A stretch of 64,000 nt of DNA from Pseudarthrobacter oxydans (GCF_030812335.1 NZ_JAUSSN010000002.1:430657-494656); one strand, 5' to 3'. Shown: positions 20,543-30,400, counted from the stretch's first letter. The notes: a model not told the origin generated them from the sequence alone. Translations and numbers: made by a program.

Positions 20543-22333
20543 ATGAGACTTAATGCACCTAAGCACTCAGCCCTGGACGTCCACGGCAACCCTGCTGACG
20601 ACGCCGAGCGGCTGGGTTTCGTCACCCTGGCGCAGTTCCTGCGCCAGCTGCCGCCGGAGCTGACGGTCCTGCACGACGGCGGCAGCGGGGCCGAGCGGCT
20701 GCGCTGGGTGGAGCCCAGCGAGCTGGAGGACCCCACCCCGTACCTGCTCGACGGCGAATTCCTGCTCACCGCCGGCCTCCCGTTCCTGGGCGGGGGCGGC
20801 GCCGCGGAACTCGTGGACGCCTACGTGCGGCGGCTGGTCGGCGCGCGCGTCTCCGCCCTGGGCTTCGGCCTGGAGCCCTACTTCGACGCGGTGCCAGACG
20901 CCGTCGTGCAGGCCTGCCGGCGGCACAACCTGACCCTCGTGGCCGTCCCGAAGACCGTTCCCTTCGCCGCCGTCGGCCTGGCATTCTCGCAGCTGCTGGA
21001 GTCGGACAACGCCACGACGTTCCGGCAGCTCGCGGACACGAACCGGCAGCTGATGCGCGCGGTGCTGTCGGCACGGCCGGAACACGAGCTCCTGGCCGCC
21101 CTCGTGCAGCGGGTTCCGGTCTGGGCGGTCCTGGTGGGCGCCGACGGGCGGGTGCGTGCCCGCGGAACCGCCGGCGCAGCGGGAGCCCCCGCCACGCCGG
21201 GCGTGGATGCGGCAACGCTGCAGCCGCTGCTGGCGAGGCTGCTCTCCGGCAGCGGCCCGCGCGTGGAGCTGGACTCGTTCGCCACGGCAGGTTCGGCGCT
21301 GGTGTTCGGGTATCCCCTGCGCAGCACCCGGGACGCCAATCTGGGCGCCCTGGTCCTGGGCACCGACGCCCCGCTGACCCCGGCCCAGAACAGTGTTGTC
21401 TCCACCGCCGTCGGGCTGCTGGAACTGCTGGTGCGCCAGCGCACCAGCGGCTCTCTGGCCCCCAGCCAGCTGGCCACCGCGCTGCTGCTGCATCCGGACA
21501 GTCTGGTCTCCGGTGGCACCCGCCACCTCAACGGGCTCAAGGACCTGCTGGCGCAGAGCGTCTCCTCCACCCGGTCCGGGCAGCTGCGCGTGGTCCTGGG
21601 CCTCCGCCCGGAGGCGGCCGGGACCCCCGACGCCCCGGGAGCCGCCGCGCCGGGCCGCGCCGGCCGCCCCGTCGAGAGTCCCGTGCGGGAGCTACTGGAA
21701 TGGCGGCGGATGTTTGACACCAAGCTGGTGGAGCTCACCGACTCCGGCTTTGCCGCCATCACCCGGCTGAAGGTCGACGACGCGCTGCTCGCCGGTGTGG
21801 AACGGCTCGGCTGGCGCCTCGTGGTCGGCAGCGCCACCGAGCTCTCCGGACTGGCGGAGGCGTACCAGCGGGCCTGGTCCCTCCGCGGCCGGGTCGGGAC
21901 CACCGGACGCAGCGTCCGGGTGGATGACGTGACGTGGTCTGTGGCCGGGCTGCTCGGCAAGGAAGCCGGCGCCATGCTGGCCGCCCGGCTGCTGGCACCC
22001 GTGCTGGCGCTGGCACCGGAGCGGCGGGACACCCTGCTCGGGATCCTCCGCGCCTGGCTCGGCGAGAACGGCAGCTGGGATGCCACGGCCAAAGCCACCG
22101 GCCTGCACCGCAACAGCATCCGCCGGCAGATCGGCATGCTCGCGGAGCTGCTGGAGCTGGATCTCAACCAGGCGCAGGCCCGGGCCGAACTCTGGATCGC
22201 CCTGCAGTACACGGACGAGCTGCCCGGGATGCCGGCGGCGCCCGACGTCCCTGCGGCGCAGGCCGCGCCGGCCGTTCCTGCCGCGCCGGACGCCCCGGAG
22301 TCCGGAACCGGTCAGCTGCCCCAGGAGCGGTAG
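20543..22333 (+). CDS. PucR family transcriptional regulator
   Basis: Regulator of 596 aa. The N-terminal purine-catabolism-regulator-like domain covers about residues 25-150 (LLDGEFLLTAGLPFL). The C-terminal PucR helix-turn-helix is visible as WDATAKATGLHRNSIRRQIGMLAELLELDL near residue 515-545. An Ala/Pro-rich tail follows. TATAGT lies 8 bases before the ATG, suggesting a leaderless mRNA. It diverges from the permease-davB operon and overlaps the convergent davA-like gene by 22 bases, so it is the probable local regulator. Confidence 0.85.
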   Translation: MRLNAPKHSALDVHGNPADDAERLGFVTLAQFLRQLPPELTVLHDGGSGAERLRWVEPSELEDPTPYLLDGEFLLTAGLPFLGGGGAAELVDAYVRRLVGARVSALGFGLEPYFDAVPDAVVQACRRHNLTLVAVPKTVPFAAVGLAFSQLLESDNATTFRQLADTNRQLMRAVLSARPEHELLAALVQRVPVWAVLVGADGRVRARGTAGAAGAPATPGVDAATLQPLLARLLSGSGPRVELDSFATAGSALVFGYPLRSTRDANLGALVLGTDAPLTPAQNSVVSTAVGLLELLVRQRTSGSLAPSQLATALLLHPDSLVSGGTRHLNGLKDLLAQSVSSTRSGQLRVVLGLRPEAAGTPDAPGAAAPGRAGRPVESPVRELLEWRRMFDTKLVELTDSGFAAITRLKVDDALLAGVERLGWRLVVGSATELSGLAEAYQRAWSLRGRVGTTGRSVRVDDVTWSVAGLLGKEAGAMLAARLLAPVLALAPERRDTLLGILRAWLGENGSWDATAKATGLHRNSIRRQIGMLAELLELDLNQAQARAELWIALQYTDELPGMPAAPDVPAAQAAPAVPAAPDAPESGTGQLPQER

Positions 22334-23103
22334 AGCTCCGGCCGGAGATCATCCAGGTACGCCACCTCGTGCCCGGCCGCGCCGGGCTCCGGCAGCTCGG
22401 CGAACAGCAGCTCGGCCCCGGTGCCGGCCTCGGCCAGGAGCCCGCCGTCCGGGGCTGCGATGACGCTGCCGCCCAGGAAGTCGCAGCCGTCCTCCGTTCC
22501 CGAGTGGTTGGCGTAGGCCACCGTCAGATGGTTCTCCAGGGCCCGCGCCCTGATCAGCACCTGCGGCACGGCGTCGAATCCCTCGGCGAGGGCGGTCGGC
22601 ACCAGCAGCAGTTCGGCGCCGCGCACCGCGGCGGCACGGACGGCCTCCGGGAACTCCACGTCGTAGCAGATCACCAGTGAGGTCCTGACCCCAAGGAAGT
22701 CCACGACGCCGGGACTGGCCGCGGCGGGGACAAACGCCTGGCGCTCCTCCGGCCCGAAGAGGTGGACCTTGGCGTAGCTGAGGAGCTCCTCGCCGTTCTG
22801 ATCGACGAGGGTGGCCGTGATCAGCCATGCCCCCGCCGGGGTGACGGCGGGGAGGCTGTAGACCAGCGCAATGCCGTTCCGGCGGGCAATTTCCGCCAGG
22901 GCCGTCCGAATGGAGGGCAGCGTCGCCGGGTCAAGCTCCGCCCGCAGCCGGAGGGGCGCATACCCCACCGGGAAAAGCTCCGGGGTGAGGAGCAGCCGGG
23001 CGCCCGCCGCGGCGGCCCTGCCGGCGGCGGCATCCACCGCAGCGCAATTGGCATCAACGTCCAGCACGGCGGCGTTCGCCTGCATCACGGCCAGTAGCAC
23101 CAT
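22312..23103 (-). CDS. davA: Carbon-nitrogen hydrolase, probable 5-aminopentanamidase (DavA)
   Basis: Nitrilase-superfamily amidase of 263 aa. The catalytic triad is visible as Glu in LLTPELFPVGYAP, Lys in LLSYAKVHLFGPEE and Cys in SLVICYDVEFPEAV. Length matches known 5-aminovaleramide amidases. The ATG at 23103 was chosen over upstream codons in non-conserved GC-rich sequence; GAGGTGG precedes it. Placement beside a DavB-like oxidase suggests it releases ammonia from 5-aminovaleramide to give 5-aminovalerate. Omega-amidase or another amidase remains possible. Confidence 0.68.
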   Translation of the reverse strand: MVLLAVMQANAAVLDVDANCAAVDAAAGRAAAAGARLLLTPELFPVGYAPLRLRAELDPATLPSIRTALAEIARRNGIALVYSLPAVTPAGAWLITATLVDQNGEELLSYAKVHLFGPEERQAFVPAAASPGVVDFLGVRTSLVICYDVEFPEAVRAAAVRGAELLLVPTALAEGFDAVPQVLIRARALENHLTVAYANHSGTEDGCDFLGGSVIAAPDGGLLAEAGTGAELLFAELPEPGAAGHEVAYLDDLRPELYRSWGS

Positions 23104-23244
23104 TACCACCTCAGCGTCCTTAGGGTCCGCCCTTGGCGGCGGACTCTCGCTCCTCCAGCGTAGCCACCCGGCGGCATCGCCGTCCCGGTGCATTTCCGCC
23201 CGGCCGCCGGGAAAGCGGGACGGAACGCCCCACCGGCCCCCGCA

Positions 23245-23340
23245 GGGGCCCGTCGGACACGGCGCCGCGCCCCGCACCGGCCCCGGCAGCGGGCCCCGTC
23301 CGACACGGCGCGGCGCCCCGCCCCGGCCCCGTCAGCCGAC
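23245..23340. repeat. Imperfect 46-bp direct repeat in the davA-ROK gap
   Basis: Two GC-rich units of about 46 bases (CGTCGGACACGGCG at 23251 and CGTCCGACACGGCG at 23297, each followed by CGCCCCG-CCGGCCCCG) lie in the 299-base gap between davA and the ROK gene. The rest of the gap holds the ROK promoter region. Confidence 0.5.
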
Positions 23341-23354
23341 TTCCGGAGCTATCA

Positions 23355-23395
23355 TGCGTTAACTTCTTGACTACAAGACGCGGATGGGGCAATCT
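23355..23395 (+). promoter_or_regulatory. ROK gene promoter with 23-bp shared operator motif
   Basis: TTGACT at 23367-23372 and CAATCT at 23390-23395 (17-base spacer) form a promoter. The 23-bp motif at 23355-23377, beginning TGCGTTAA and ending ACAAG, matches 24614-24636 before the transporter at 19 of 23 positions. Both contain CTTGAC-N-ACAAG over the -35 box. An autoregulatory ROK operator is the inference. Confidence 0.6.
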
Positions 23396-23402
23396 TCATT
23401 GC

Positions 23403-24593
23403 ATGCCCTCACCAACGCGCTCAACGAGGAGCCGAACCAAAAACCCCGGATCGCAATCCGCGCTCCGGCATCTGAATCAACAGCGGATCATTGAGTGCCT
23501 TCTCGCCGGGCCCTCCACGCAGGCGGAACTGGCACGGCAGACCGGCCTCTCCACGGCCACGGTCTCGAACATCGTCAAGATCATGCAGGACGCCGGGCTG
23601 GCCTCCACCGAACCGATCACGAGCTCCGGCCGGCGGGCCCTGAACGTCCGGCTCAACAGCAACGGGGCCGTCGCCGTCGGGATCGACTTCGGCCGCCGGC
23701 ACCTGCGGGTTGTCCTCGCCTCCCTGAGCTACCACGTGATCGCCGAGGAATCGGTCCTGCTCCCCCTGGGCCACCACGCCGAGGAAGGCATCACCGCTGC
23801 CGTCGGACTGCTGGACCGGCTCCTGGCCAGCAGCGGCGTGGAGCGCAGCGCGGTCGTGGGGGCCGGCGTCGGCATCCCGGGACCCATCGACCGCCGCACC
23901 GGGACCGTGGCGCAGGGCGCCATCCTGCCCGAATGGGTGGGCATCAACATCCTGCAACGCCTTGAGGAGGCGCTGGATCTCCCGGTTTTCCTTGACAACG
24001 ACGCCAACCTCGGGGCCCTGTCGGAGGTGACCTGGGGGCCGCACACCGGCATCAGCAACCTGCTGTTCCTCAAGATCGGATCCGGCATCGGCGCGGGACT
24101 GATCCTGAACGGGATGCCCTACTACGGCAACGTGGGGATCACCGGCGAAATCGGCCACGCGACCATCCACGAGCACGGGCTGGTCTGCCGCTGCGGGAAC
24201 CGCGGCTGCCTGGAAACCATCGCCTCCACCACCACCATGATCGAGCTCCTGGGCCGCGGGGAGGACGCGCCGCTCACCCCGGAGGACATCGTCCGGAAGG
24301 CCCTCGCCCGGGACTCCGCGACCCTGCGCGTGGTGGACGACGCCGGGCTCGCCGTCGGCCGCGCGCTGGGCAACGTGGCCAACCTGATCAACCCCGAAGT
24401 GATCGTGGTGGGCGGCCCGCTGGCGGGCCTCGGCGAGCTGCTGCTGGACCCGATCCGGCGGGGCCTGGTCCGGCACGCCGTGCCCGTGATCGGCGAGACG
24501 ACGACGCTCACGATGTCCTCCCTGGGGGACCGTGCCGAGGCCCTGGGCGCGACCGCTCTGGTCTTCCAGCACGCCGGAATCCGACGCGGCTGA
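23403..24593 (+). CDS. ROK family transcriptional regulator
   Basis: Sugar-responsive repressor of 396 aa. The winged HTH is at about residues 20-70 (TQAELARQTGLSTATVSNIV). The ROK kinase-like domain follows, with the Gly-rich GVGIPGPIDRRTGTV and the zinc motif CRCGNRGCLE preceded by GEIGH. The ATG at 23403 matches the start of similarity. It lies upstream of, and in line with, a monosaccharide ABC transporter, and both promoters carry the same 23-bp motif, so it probably represses that transporter and itself until a sugar binds. Confidence 0.88.
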   Translation: MPSPTRSTRSRTKNPGSQSALRHLNQQRIIECLLAGPSTQAELARQTGLSTATVSNIVKIMQDAGLASTEPITSSGRRALNVRLNSNGAVAVGIDFGRRHLRVVLASLSYHVIAEESVLLPLGHHAEEGITAAVGLLDRLLASSGVERSAVVGAGVGIPGPIDRRTGTVAQGAILPEWVGINILQRLEEALDLPVFLDNDANLGALSEVTWGPHTGISNLLFLKIGSGIGAGLILNGMPYYGNVGITGEIGHATIHEHGLVCRCGNRGCLETIASTTTMIELLGRGEDAPLTPEDIVRKALARDSATLRVVDDAGLAVGRALGNVANLINPEVIVVGGPLAGLGELLLDPIRRGLVRHAVPVIGETTTLTMSSLGDRAEALGATALVFQHAGIRRG

Positions 24594-24613
24594 GCTTTTC
24601 GTTATCGGGCTGT

Positions 24614-24655
24614 TGCGTTAAAGACTTGACGACAAGGGCCGTGATCCAGTTTACT
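24614..24655 (+). promoter_or_regulatory. Sugar transporter promoter with shared operator motif
   Basis: TTGACG at 24626-24631 and TTTACT at 24650-24655 (18-base spacer) form the promoter of the transporter operon. The motif at 24614-24636 is the second copy of that before the ROK gene. GGAGG precedes the ATG at 24725. Confidence 0.6.
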
Positions 24656-24724
24656 TTTCCATCAGACGACCCTGCGGTTTGCAGGGGCGGACAACGAAGT
24701 CATGCATTGGAGGCGTAAGGGCAG

Positions 24725-26281
24725 ATGACGTCCCTCAACACGCACAGCGATCCGATTATTCTCGAGATGCGCTCCATCACCAAAGAGTTCCCCGGCGTTA
24801 AAGCATTGTCCGAGGTGAACCTGCGGGTAAAGGCCGGTGAGATCCACGCGATCTGCGGCGAGAACGGCGCCGGCAAGTCCACCCTGATGAAGGTGCTCTC
24901 GGGGGTCTACCCCTACGGCAGTTACGACGGCGACATCGTCTACCAGGCCGAGGTCCAGCAGTTCAAGGACATCCGGGCCAGCGAGCACGCCGGCATTGTG
25001 ATCATCCACCAGGAGCTCGCGCTGATCCCGGAACTGTCCATCATGGAGAACATCTTTCTGGGCAACGAACCCACCAAGCGCGGTGTGATCGACTGGGCCG
25101 AGGCCCGGATCCGCTCCACCGAACTGCTGGCCCGCGTCGGACTCCGGGAGGACCCGGAGACCCCGATCAAGGAAATCGGCGTCGGCAAGCAGCAGCTCGT
25201 CGAAATCGCCAAGGCCCTGAACAAATCGGTGAAGCTGCTCATCCTCGACGAGCCCACGGCCGCCCTGAACGAATCCGATTCCCAGCACCTGCTGGACCTG
25301 ATGCTTGGCCTGAAGGGCCGCGGCATCACGTCCATCATCATTTCCCACAAGCTGAACGAGATCGAGCAGATCGCGGACTCGATCACCATCATCCGTGACG
25401 GCAAGTCGATCGAGACGCTCGACGTCAAGGCCGACGGAGTCGATGAGGACCGCATCATCAAGGGCATGGTGGGCCGGACCCTGGAATCCCGCTTCCCGGA
25501 CCACGAGCCGAAGATCGGCGAGGTCTTCTTCGAGGTCAAGAACTGGAATGTGGGCCACCCGCAGGTCCAGGACCGCATGGTCTGCAAGAACTCCAACTTC
25601 TTTGTCCGCCGGGGCGAGATCGTCGGCTTCGCGGGGCTGATGGGCGCCGGGCGCACCGAGCTCGCCCGCTCCGTGTTCGGACGGTCCTACGGCCGGTTCC
25701 TCTCCGGGCAGATCCACATGGACGGCAAGGACGTCGAACTCAAGAGCGTCAAGCAGGCGATCGACGCGGGACTGGGCTACGTCACCGAGGACCGCAAGTC
25801 CCTGGGGCTGAACCTGCTGGATGACATCAAGGCCACCACTGTCTCGGCCAACCTCAAAAAGGTCAGCAAACACAACGTGATCGACGCCAACAAGGTGTTC
25901 ACCGTCGCCGAGCAGTACCGCAAGTCCCTGCGGACCAAGGCGCCGTCGGTGGAGGAGGGCGTGGCCAAGCTTTCCGGCGGCAACCAGCAGAAGGTGGTGC
26001 TGGCGAAGTGGATGTTCACCGACCCTGAGTTGCTGATCCTGGACGAGCCCACCCGAGGAATCGACGTCGGCGCCAAGTACGAGATCTACGGCATCATCCA
26101 GCAGCTGGCGAACCAGGGGAAGGGCATCATCGTGATTTCCTCGGAGCTGCCCGAACTGCTGGGCCTCTCGGACCGCATCTACACCATTTTCGAAGGCGCC
26201 ATTACCGGCGTGCTCAACAAGGACGAAGCCAGCCAGGAAACGCTGATGAAACTCATGACTTCGGCCCGTAAAACCGCCTGA
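24725..26281 (+). CDS. mmsA: Multiple monosaccharide ABC transporter, ATP-binding protein
   Basis: Duplicated sugar-importer ATPase of 518 aa. Domain 1 has Walker [12 protein letters not shown], signature-region [15 protein letters not shown] and Walker [12 protein letters not shown]. Domain 2 has the degenerate A site ([15 protein letters not shown]), [14 protein letters not shown] and [12 protein letters not shown], as in RbsA/XylG/MmsA. The N-terminus and the [12 protein letters not shown] stretch fit MmsA/GguA. Likely substrates are xylose, arabinose, galactose or glucose. It is followed by the permease after 49 bases. Confidence 0.9.
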   Translation: MTSLNTHSDPIILEMRSITKEFPGVKALSEVNLRVKAGEIHAICGENGAGKSTLMKVLSGVYPYGSYDGDIVYQAEVQQFKDIRASEHAGIVIIHQELALIPELSIMENIFLGNEPTKRGVIDWAEARIRSTELLARVGLREDPETPIKEIGVGKQQLVEIAKALNKSVKLLILDEPTAALNESDSQHLLDLMLGLKGRGITSIIISHKLNEIEQIADSITIIRDGKSIETLDVKADGVDEDRIIKGMVGRTLESRFPDHEPKIGEVFFEVKNWNVGHPQVQDRMVCKNSNFFVRRGEIVGFAGLMGAGRTELARSVFGRSYGRFLSGQIHMDGKDVELKSVKQAIDAGLGYVTEDRKSLGLNLLDDIKATTVSANLKKVSKHNVIDANKVFTVAEQYRKSLRTKAPSVEEGVAKLSGGNQQKVVLAKWMFTDPELLILDEPTRGIDVGAKYEIYGIIQQLANQGKGIIVISSELPELLGLSDRIYTIFEGAITGVLNKDEASQETLMKLMTSARKTA

Positions 26282-26330
26282 CCCGCTGTGGCCAACTGCT
26301 CCGTACCCTCCGGAAACAAGGACTGAAACA

Positions 26331-27599
26331 ATGAACGCGCTCAAGAAGCTCTTTGGCGGCAACACCCGCCAATTCGGCATGATCTTCGCCCTGGTGGCCC
26401 TGATCATCTTCTTCCAGATTGCAACCGATGGCCGGACGCTCACCCCGGGCAACGTCATCAACCTCTTCAACGGCAACTCCTACATCCTGATCCTTGCCAT
26501 CGGCATGGTCCTGGTGATCATTGCCGGCCACATCGACCTCTCCGTTGGCTCGGTTGCGGCGTTCGTGGGCGTTTGCGTGGCCCTCTTTATCCGGGACTGG
26601 GGCATCCCCTGGTACCTGGGCATCCTGATGGGGCTGGGGCTGGGAGTGCTGATCGGCGCCTGGCAGGGGTTCTGGACGGCCTATGTGGGCATCCCGGCGT
26701 TCATCGTCACGCTTTCCGGCATGCTGATTTTCCGCGGCGCCAACCAGTACGTCGGCAAGTCCAACACCATCCCGGTGCCGGCCGACTTCCAGAAGATCGG
26801 TTCGGGCTACCTGCCCGAGATCGGGCCGAACATCGGCTACAACAACCTCACCCTGCTGCTGGGCCTGCTCGGCGTCGCGTTCGTGGTCTTCAGTGAGATC
26901 CGCTCCCGCCGCAACGCCAAGGCCCTCGGCGCCGAGGTGCCCGAAGCCTGGGTCAGCATCGTCAAGCTGATCCTGATCTGCGGCGCCATCCTTTACGCGA
27001 CGTACCTCTTCGCCACCGGCCGGCCGGGCACGTCCTTCCCGATCCCGGGCCTGATCCTGGCAGCGCTGGTGATCATCTACGGGTTCATCTCCTCCAAGAC
27101 CGTCATCGGCCGCCACATCTACGCGGTCGGCGGCAACCGGCACGCAGCCGAGCTCTCCGGCGTGCAGTCCAAGAAGGTCAACTTCCTGGTGATGATGAAC
27201 ATGTCCGTCCTGGCCGGCCTCGCCGGCATGATCTTCGTGGGCCGTTCCACCGCCTCGGGCCCGTTCGACGGCGTCGGCTGGGAACTGGACGCCATCGCGG
27301 CCGTGTTCATCGGCGGCGCCGCGGTGACCGGCGGCGTCGGCACCGTGATCGGCTCGATCGTCGGTGGCCTGGTGATGGCCGTGCTGAACAACGGCCTGCA
27401 GCTGCTCGGCGTCGGCGCCGACCTGACCCAGATCATCAAGGGCCTCGTGCTCCTGATCGCCGTCGCCTTCGACGTCTACAACAAGTCCCAGGGCAAGAAG
27501 TCCATCATCGGCCTGATGTTCAAGAACTTCGGCCGCAGCAGCGAGCTGAAGGCTGACGAGACCACCTCCACCAAAGAGGTCATCTCCAGGGGCATCTAA
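26331..27599 (+). CDS. mmsB: Multiple monosaccharide ABC transporter, permease
   Basis: Membrane subunit of 422 aa with about ten transmembrane segments. The signature IIAGHIDLSVGSVAAF of the RbsC/XylH family is at about residue 62-77, and FIGGAAVTGGVGTVIGSIVGG is the later EAA-like region. An extra hydrophilic insertion (about residues 185-205) between segments fits the GguB/XylH branch. It sits between mmsA and the binding protein in a canonical operon. Confidence 0.9.
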   Translation: MNALKKLFGGNTRQFGMIFALVALIIFFQIATDGRTLTPGNVINLFNGNSYILILAIGMVLVIIAGHIDLSVGSVAAFVGVCVALFIRDWGIPWYLGILMGLGLGVLIGAWQGFWTAYVGIPAFIVTLSGMLIFRGANQYVGKSNTIPVPADFQKIGSGYLPEIGPNIGYNNLTLLLGLLGVAFVVFSEIRSRRNAKALGAEVPEAWVSIVKLILICGAILYATYLFATGRPGTSFPIPGLILAALVIIYGFISSKTVIGRHIYAVGGNRHAAELSGVQSKKVNFLVMMNMSVLAGLAGMIFVGRSTASGPFDGVGWELDAIAAVFIGGAAVTGGVGTVIGSIVGGLVMAVLNNGLQLLGVGADLTQIIKGLVLLIAVAFDVYNKSQGKKSIIGLMFKNFGRSSELKADETTSTKEVISRGI

Positions 27600-27674
27600 T
27601 TCGCTCCCTGGTCCGTTCCCGTAACACTCATTTCACGATTCTCCGCACACCATCTAAAGAAAGTGAACCAAACA

Positions 27675-28778
27675 ATGCGACTGATTGGTAAAGCAGGAAA
27701 GGCAGCAGCGATCGCTGCTATTGCGGCACTGGCGCTGACAGCCTGCGGCCGCACCGACACCGGGACCACCGGCGGGTCCACCACCGGCGGGGAAGCATTC
27801 CCGAAAGACTCCCTGATCGGCGTCGCGCTCCCCCAGAAGACCAGTGAAAACTGGGTCCTGGCGGAGACGCTCTTCAACGACGGCCTCACCGCCGCCGGCT
27901 TCAAGCCGGATGTGCAGTTCGCCAATGGCGGCGTTTCGGAACAGCAGAACCAGATCAGCGCCATGATCACCAAGGGCGCCAAGGTCATCATCGTCGGCGC
28001 CATCGACGGTGCGCAGCTGGGCACCCAGCTCCAGCAGGCCAAGGAATCCGGCGCCACGGTCATCGCGTATGACCGTCTGCTCCTGAACACCGCCAACGTC
28101 GACTACTACGTGGCCTACGACAACTTCAAGGTCGGTGAACTCCAGGGCCAGGCGCTGCTGGAGGGCATGAAGGCCAAGAAGCCGGAGGGGCCGTACAACA
28201 TCGAGCTCTTCGCCGGTTCCCCGGATGACGCCAACGCGAAGGTCTTCTTCGACGGCGCCATGAGCGTCCTGAAGCCGAAGATGGACGACGGCACCCTCAA
28301 GGTGCTGTCCGGCCAGACGACGTTCGAGCAGGCTGTCACCCAGGGCTGGAAGGCAGAGAACGCCCAGCGCCGCATGGACACCCTGCTCGCCGGGACCTAC
28401 AGCACTGCACCGCTCGACGGTGTGCTGTCCCCGAACGACACCCTGGCCCGCGCGATCATCACCTCGGTCAAGGCCGCCGGCAAGCCGATTCCGGTTGTCA
28501 CCGGCCAGGACTCCGAAGTCGAGTCCGTGAAGTCCATCATGGCCGGGGAGCAGTACTCCACCATCAACAAGGACACCAGCAAGCTCGTGGAGCACGCCAT
28601 CACCATGGTCAAGGACCTCCAGGCCGGCAAGACGCCTGAGATCAACGATGACAAGTCCTACAACAACACGGTCAAGGTTGTTCCGGCGTACCTGCTGGAG
28701 CCGGTCATCGTGACTCAGGAGAACGTCTACACGGAATACGTCAACGATCCGGTGCTCGGACCGATCACCAAGCAGTAG
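27675..28778 (+). CDS. chvE: Sugar-binding lipoprotein of the monosaccharide ABC transporter
   Basis: Periplasmic-type binding protein of 367 aa anchored as a lipoprotein. The signal peptide ends in the lipobox LTAC with Cys24. A Gly/Thr-rich linker leads to the type I sugar-binding fold (LIGVALPQKTSENWV ... VTGQDSEVESVKSI). Similarity is to ChvE/XylF-like proteins. The ATG at 27675 is preferred, with AAAGAAAG upstream; GTG at 27663 is in frame. It is the last gene of the operon, followed by a strong terminator. Confidence 0.9.
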   Translation: MRLIGKAGKAAAIAAIAALALTACGRTDTGTTGGSTTGGEAFPKDSLIGVALPQKTSENWVLAETLFNDGLTAAGFKPDVQFANGGVSEQQNQISAMITKGAKVIIVGAIDGAQLGTQLQQAKESGATVIAYDRLLLNTANVDYYVAYDNFKVGELQGQALLEGMKAKKPEGPYNIELFAGSPDDANAKVFFDGAMSVLKPKMDDGTLKVLSGQTTFEQAVTQGWKAENAQRRMDTLLAGTYSTAPLDGVLSPNDTLARAIITSVKAAGKPIPVVTGQDSEVESVKSIMAGEQYSTINKDTSKLVEHAITMVKDLQAGKTPEINDDKSYNNTVKVVPAYLLEPVIVTQENVYTEYVNDPVLGPITKQ

Positions 28779-28803
28779 TTCCTGTCTGGACAGCACCTCC
28801 AAG

Positions 28804-28840
28804 AGCCCCGGTTCCGCCTTCTGGCGGACCGGGGCTTTTT
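28804..28840 (+). terminator. Rho-independent terminator after the sugar transporter operon
   Basis: AGCCCCGGTTCCGCC (28804-28818) pairs with GGCGGACCGGGGCT (28823-28836) with one mismatch, followed directly by a T5 run. It is among the clearest intrinsic terminators in the window. Confidence 0.9.
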
Positions 28841-28970
28841 GCTGCCCGGATCTCCCGCGCAACCCTTCACAGCGGATCCATAGCTCCGCATGGCGGTCCG
28901 CACAGCAGCCCGTACCAGTGTGGGATCAGCCGCCGGCCCTTCCGGCCGGCCCAAGATCCCTAGGAGTCAC

Positions 28971-30398
28971 GTGAGCGTCCTTGCCCGGAGTATAGGCAAC
29001 GCCTTCAGAAACAAGGTCAGAACAGCGGCCGTCGTGGCCGTGCTGGCAGTTGCAATCGGCCTCGCGCTGGCCATGCTGGTGGCCAACCAGGCCGTCGCGG
29101 GAAAGGTCGCGGAGCTGAACGCCTCGGTGGGCACTGTGCTGACCGTCAATCCCGCCGGCGGCCAGGGCTTCGAAGGCGGCGGCGAGCCGCTGACCGCCGA
29201 ACAGGCCGCGACGGCGGCCGCCGTGCCCGACGTGAGCACCGTCGTCGGCACCAAGGCGCTGCGCCTCCGAAACGCCGCTGCGGCCGCCGTCGACGCCGGG
29301 GCAGGAGGCCCCGGCGGGCAGGGCGGTCAAGGCAGCCAGTCCGCCACCACCGTGACCACGAGCCTGACGGCCGCCGTCGACGCCGGGACGCTCGGCACCC
29401 GCAACCAGGCCGCGGAGGGCACAACGGGAGCGACCGGCACCGCCACCGCCGCGCCGGCGTTCTCCGTGCCCGTCACGGCCACCGGCATCGGAGCCGAGGT
29501 GGACACCACCGGCAAGGCCCTGGAACTGACGCAGGGCACGGGCCTGGGCGACTACACCGTGGTCTCCACCGGCGCCCTGCTGGGCACCACCCTGGCCGAG
29601 AAGAACGATCTGACCGTCGGCTCGACGTTCACCGTCAAGGACCAGAGCTTCACCGTGGCGGGCCTGTTCGACGCCGGCACGGCCTTCGGCAACAACGCCC
29701 TCTACCTCACGCTCCCCACGGCCCAGACGCTCGCGGAACTCCCCGGCGAGCTGTCCACGATGATCGTCACGGTCAATTCCCTGGAGAACGTCGACGCCGC
29801 CAAGACGGCCCTGCAGGCCGCGCTCGGCACCGACGCGGCGGATGTCAGCCAGGGCGAGCGTAACCTCGAAACCGCGGTCAGTTCACTCGGCAGCGTCAAG
29901 AACATCTCCTTCATCGCCTTCGTGGCGGCCCTGGCCACCGCCGGCCTGATCATCCTGCTGATCATGGTCATGCTGGTCCGCGAGCGCCGCCGGGAAATCG
30001 GGGTGCTGAAGGCAATCGGCGCCCCCAACCGGACCATCGGCCTGCAGTTTGTGCTGGAGGCGCTGGTCCTCGTGGCCCTGGGCAGTGTGGTGGGTGCCGC
30101 CGTCGCGTCCTTCGCCAGCGGCGGCATCGCCTCCGCGCTGATCAGTTCCAACACCGCCACGGCCACCGTCACCACCATGGCCGGCCAGCGCGGGGGCCCG
30201 GGTATTCCCGGCGGGATGCCCGGCGCGAATCCCCTCGGCGGGGCCAGTCAGCTGCTGACCTCCGTCACCGCGAGCGCCTCCCCCGGCGTCATCGCCGCGG
30301 GCATTACCGCCGTGTTTGGCGTCGCCGTCATCGGGGCGCTGGTGCCGGCCCTGCTCACGGCCCGCATCCGTCCCATCGAAGTCCTCCGAGGAGAGTAG
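28971..30398 (+). CDS. ABC transporter permease, FtsX/MacB type
   Basis: Membrane protein of 475 aa. One N-terminal transmembrane helix (about residues 17-38) is followed by an extracellular domain with a Gly/Gln/Ser-rich insert and three C-terminal helices. The FtsX-type motif RERRREIGVLKAIGAPN follows the second helix. The GTG at 28971 has GGAG 4 bases upstream. The partner ATPase starts 2 bases after the stop. Family members export peptides, drugs or lipoproteins or act as mechanotransmitters; the substrate is unknown. Confidence 0.85.
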   Translation: MSVLARSIGNAFRNKVRTAAVVAVLAVAIGLALAMLVANQAVAGKVAELNASVGTVLTVNPAGGQGFEGGGEPLTAEQAATAAAVPDVSTVVGTKALRLRNAAAAAVDAGAGGPGGQGGQGSQSATTVTTSLTAAVDAGTLGTRNQAAEGTTGATGTATAAPAFSVPVTATGIGAEVDTTGKALELTQGTGLGDYTVVSTGALLGTTLAEKNDLTVGSTFTVKDQSFTVAGLFDAGTAFGNNALYLTLPTAQTLAELPGELSTMIVTVNSLENVDAAKTALQAALGTDAADVSQGERNLETAVSSLGSVKNISFIAFVAALATAGLIILLIMVMLVRERRREIGVLKAIGAPNRTIGLQFVLEALVLVALGSVVGAAVASFASGGIASALISSNTATATVTTMAGQRGGPGIPGGMPGANPLGGASQLLTSVTASASPGVIAAGITAVFGVAVIGALVPALLTARIRPIEVLRGE

Positions 30399-30400
30399 CC

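Noticed and set aside
23133..23402. 90-codon upstream extension of the ROK gene
   Set aside because: It runs through GC-rich repeats and the promoter; the HTH begins shortly after ATG 23403.
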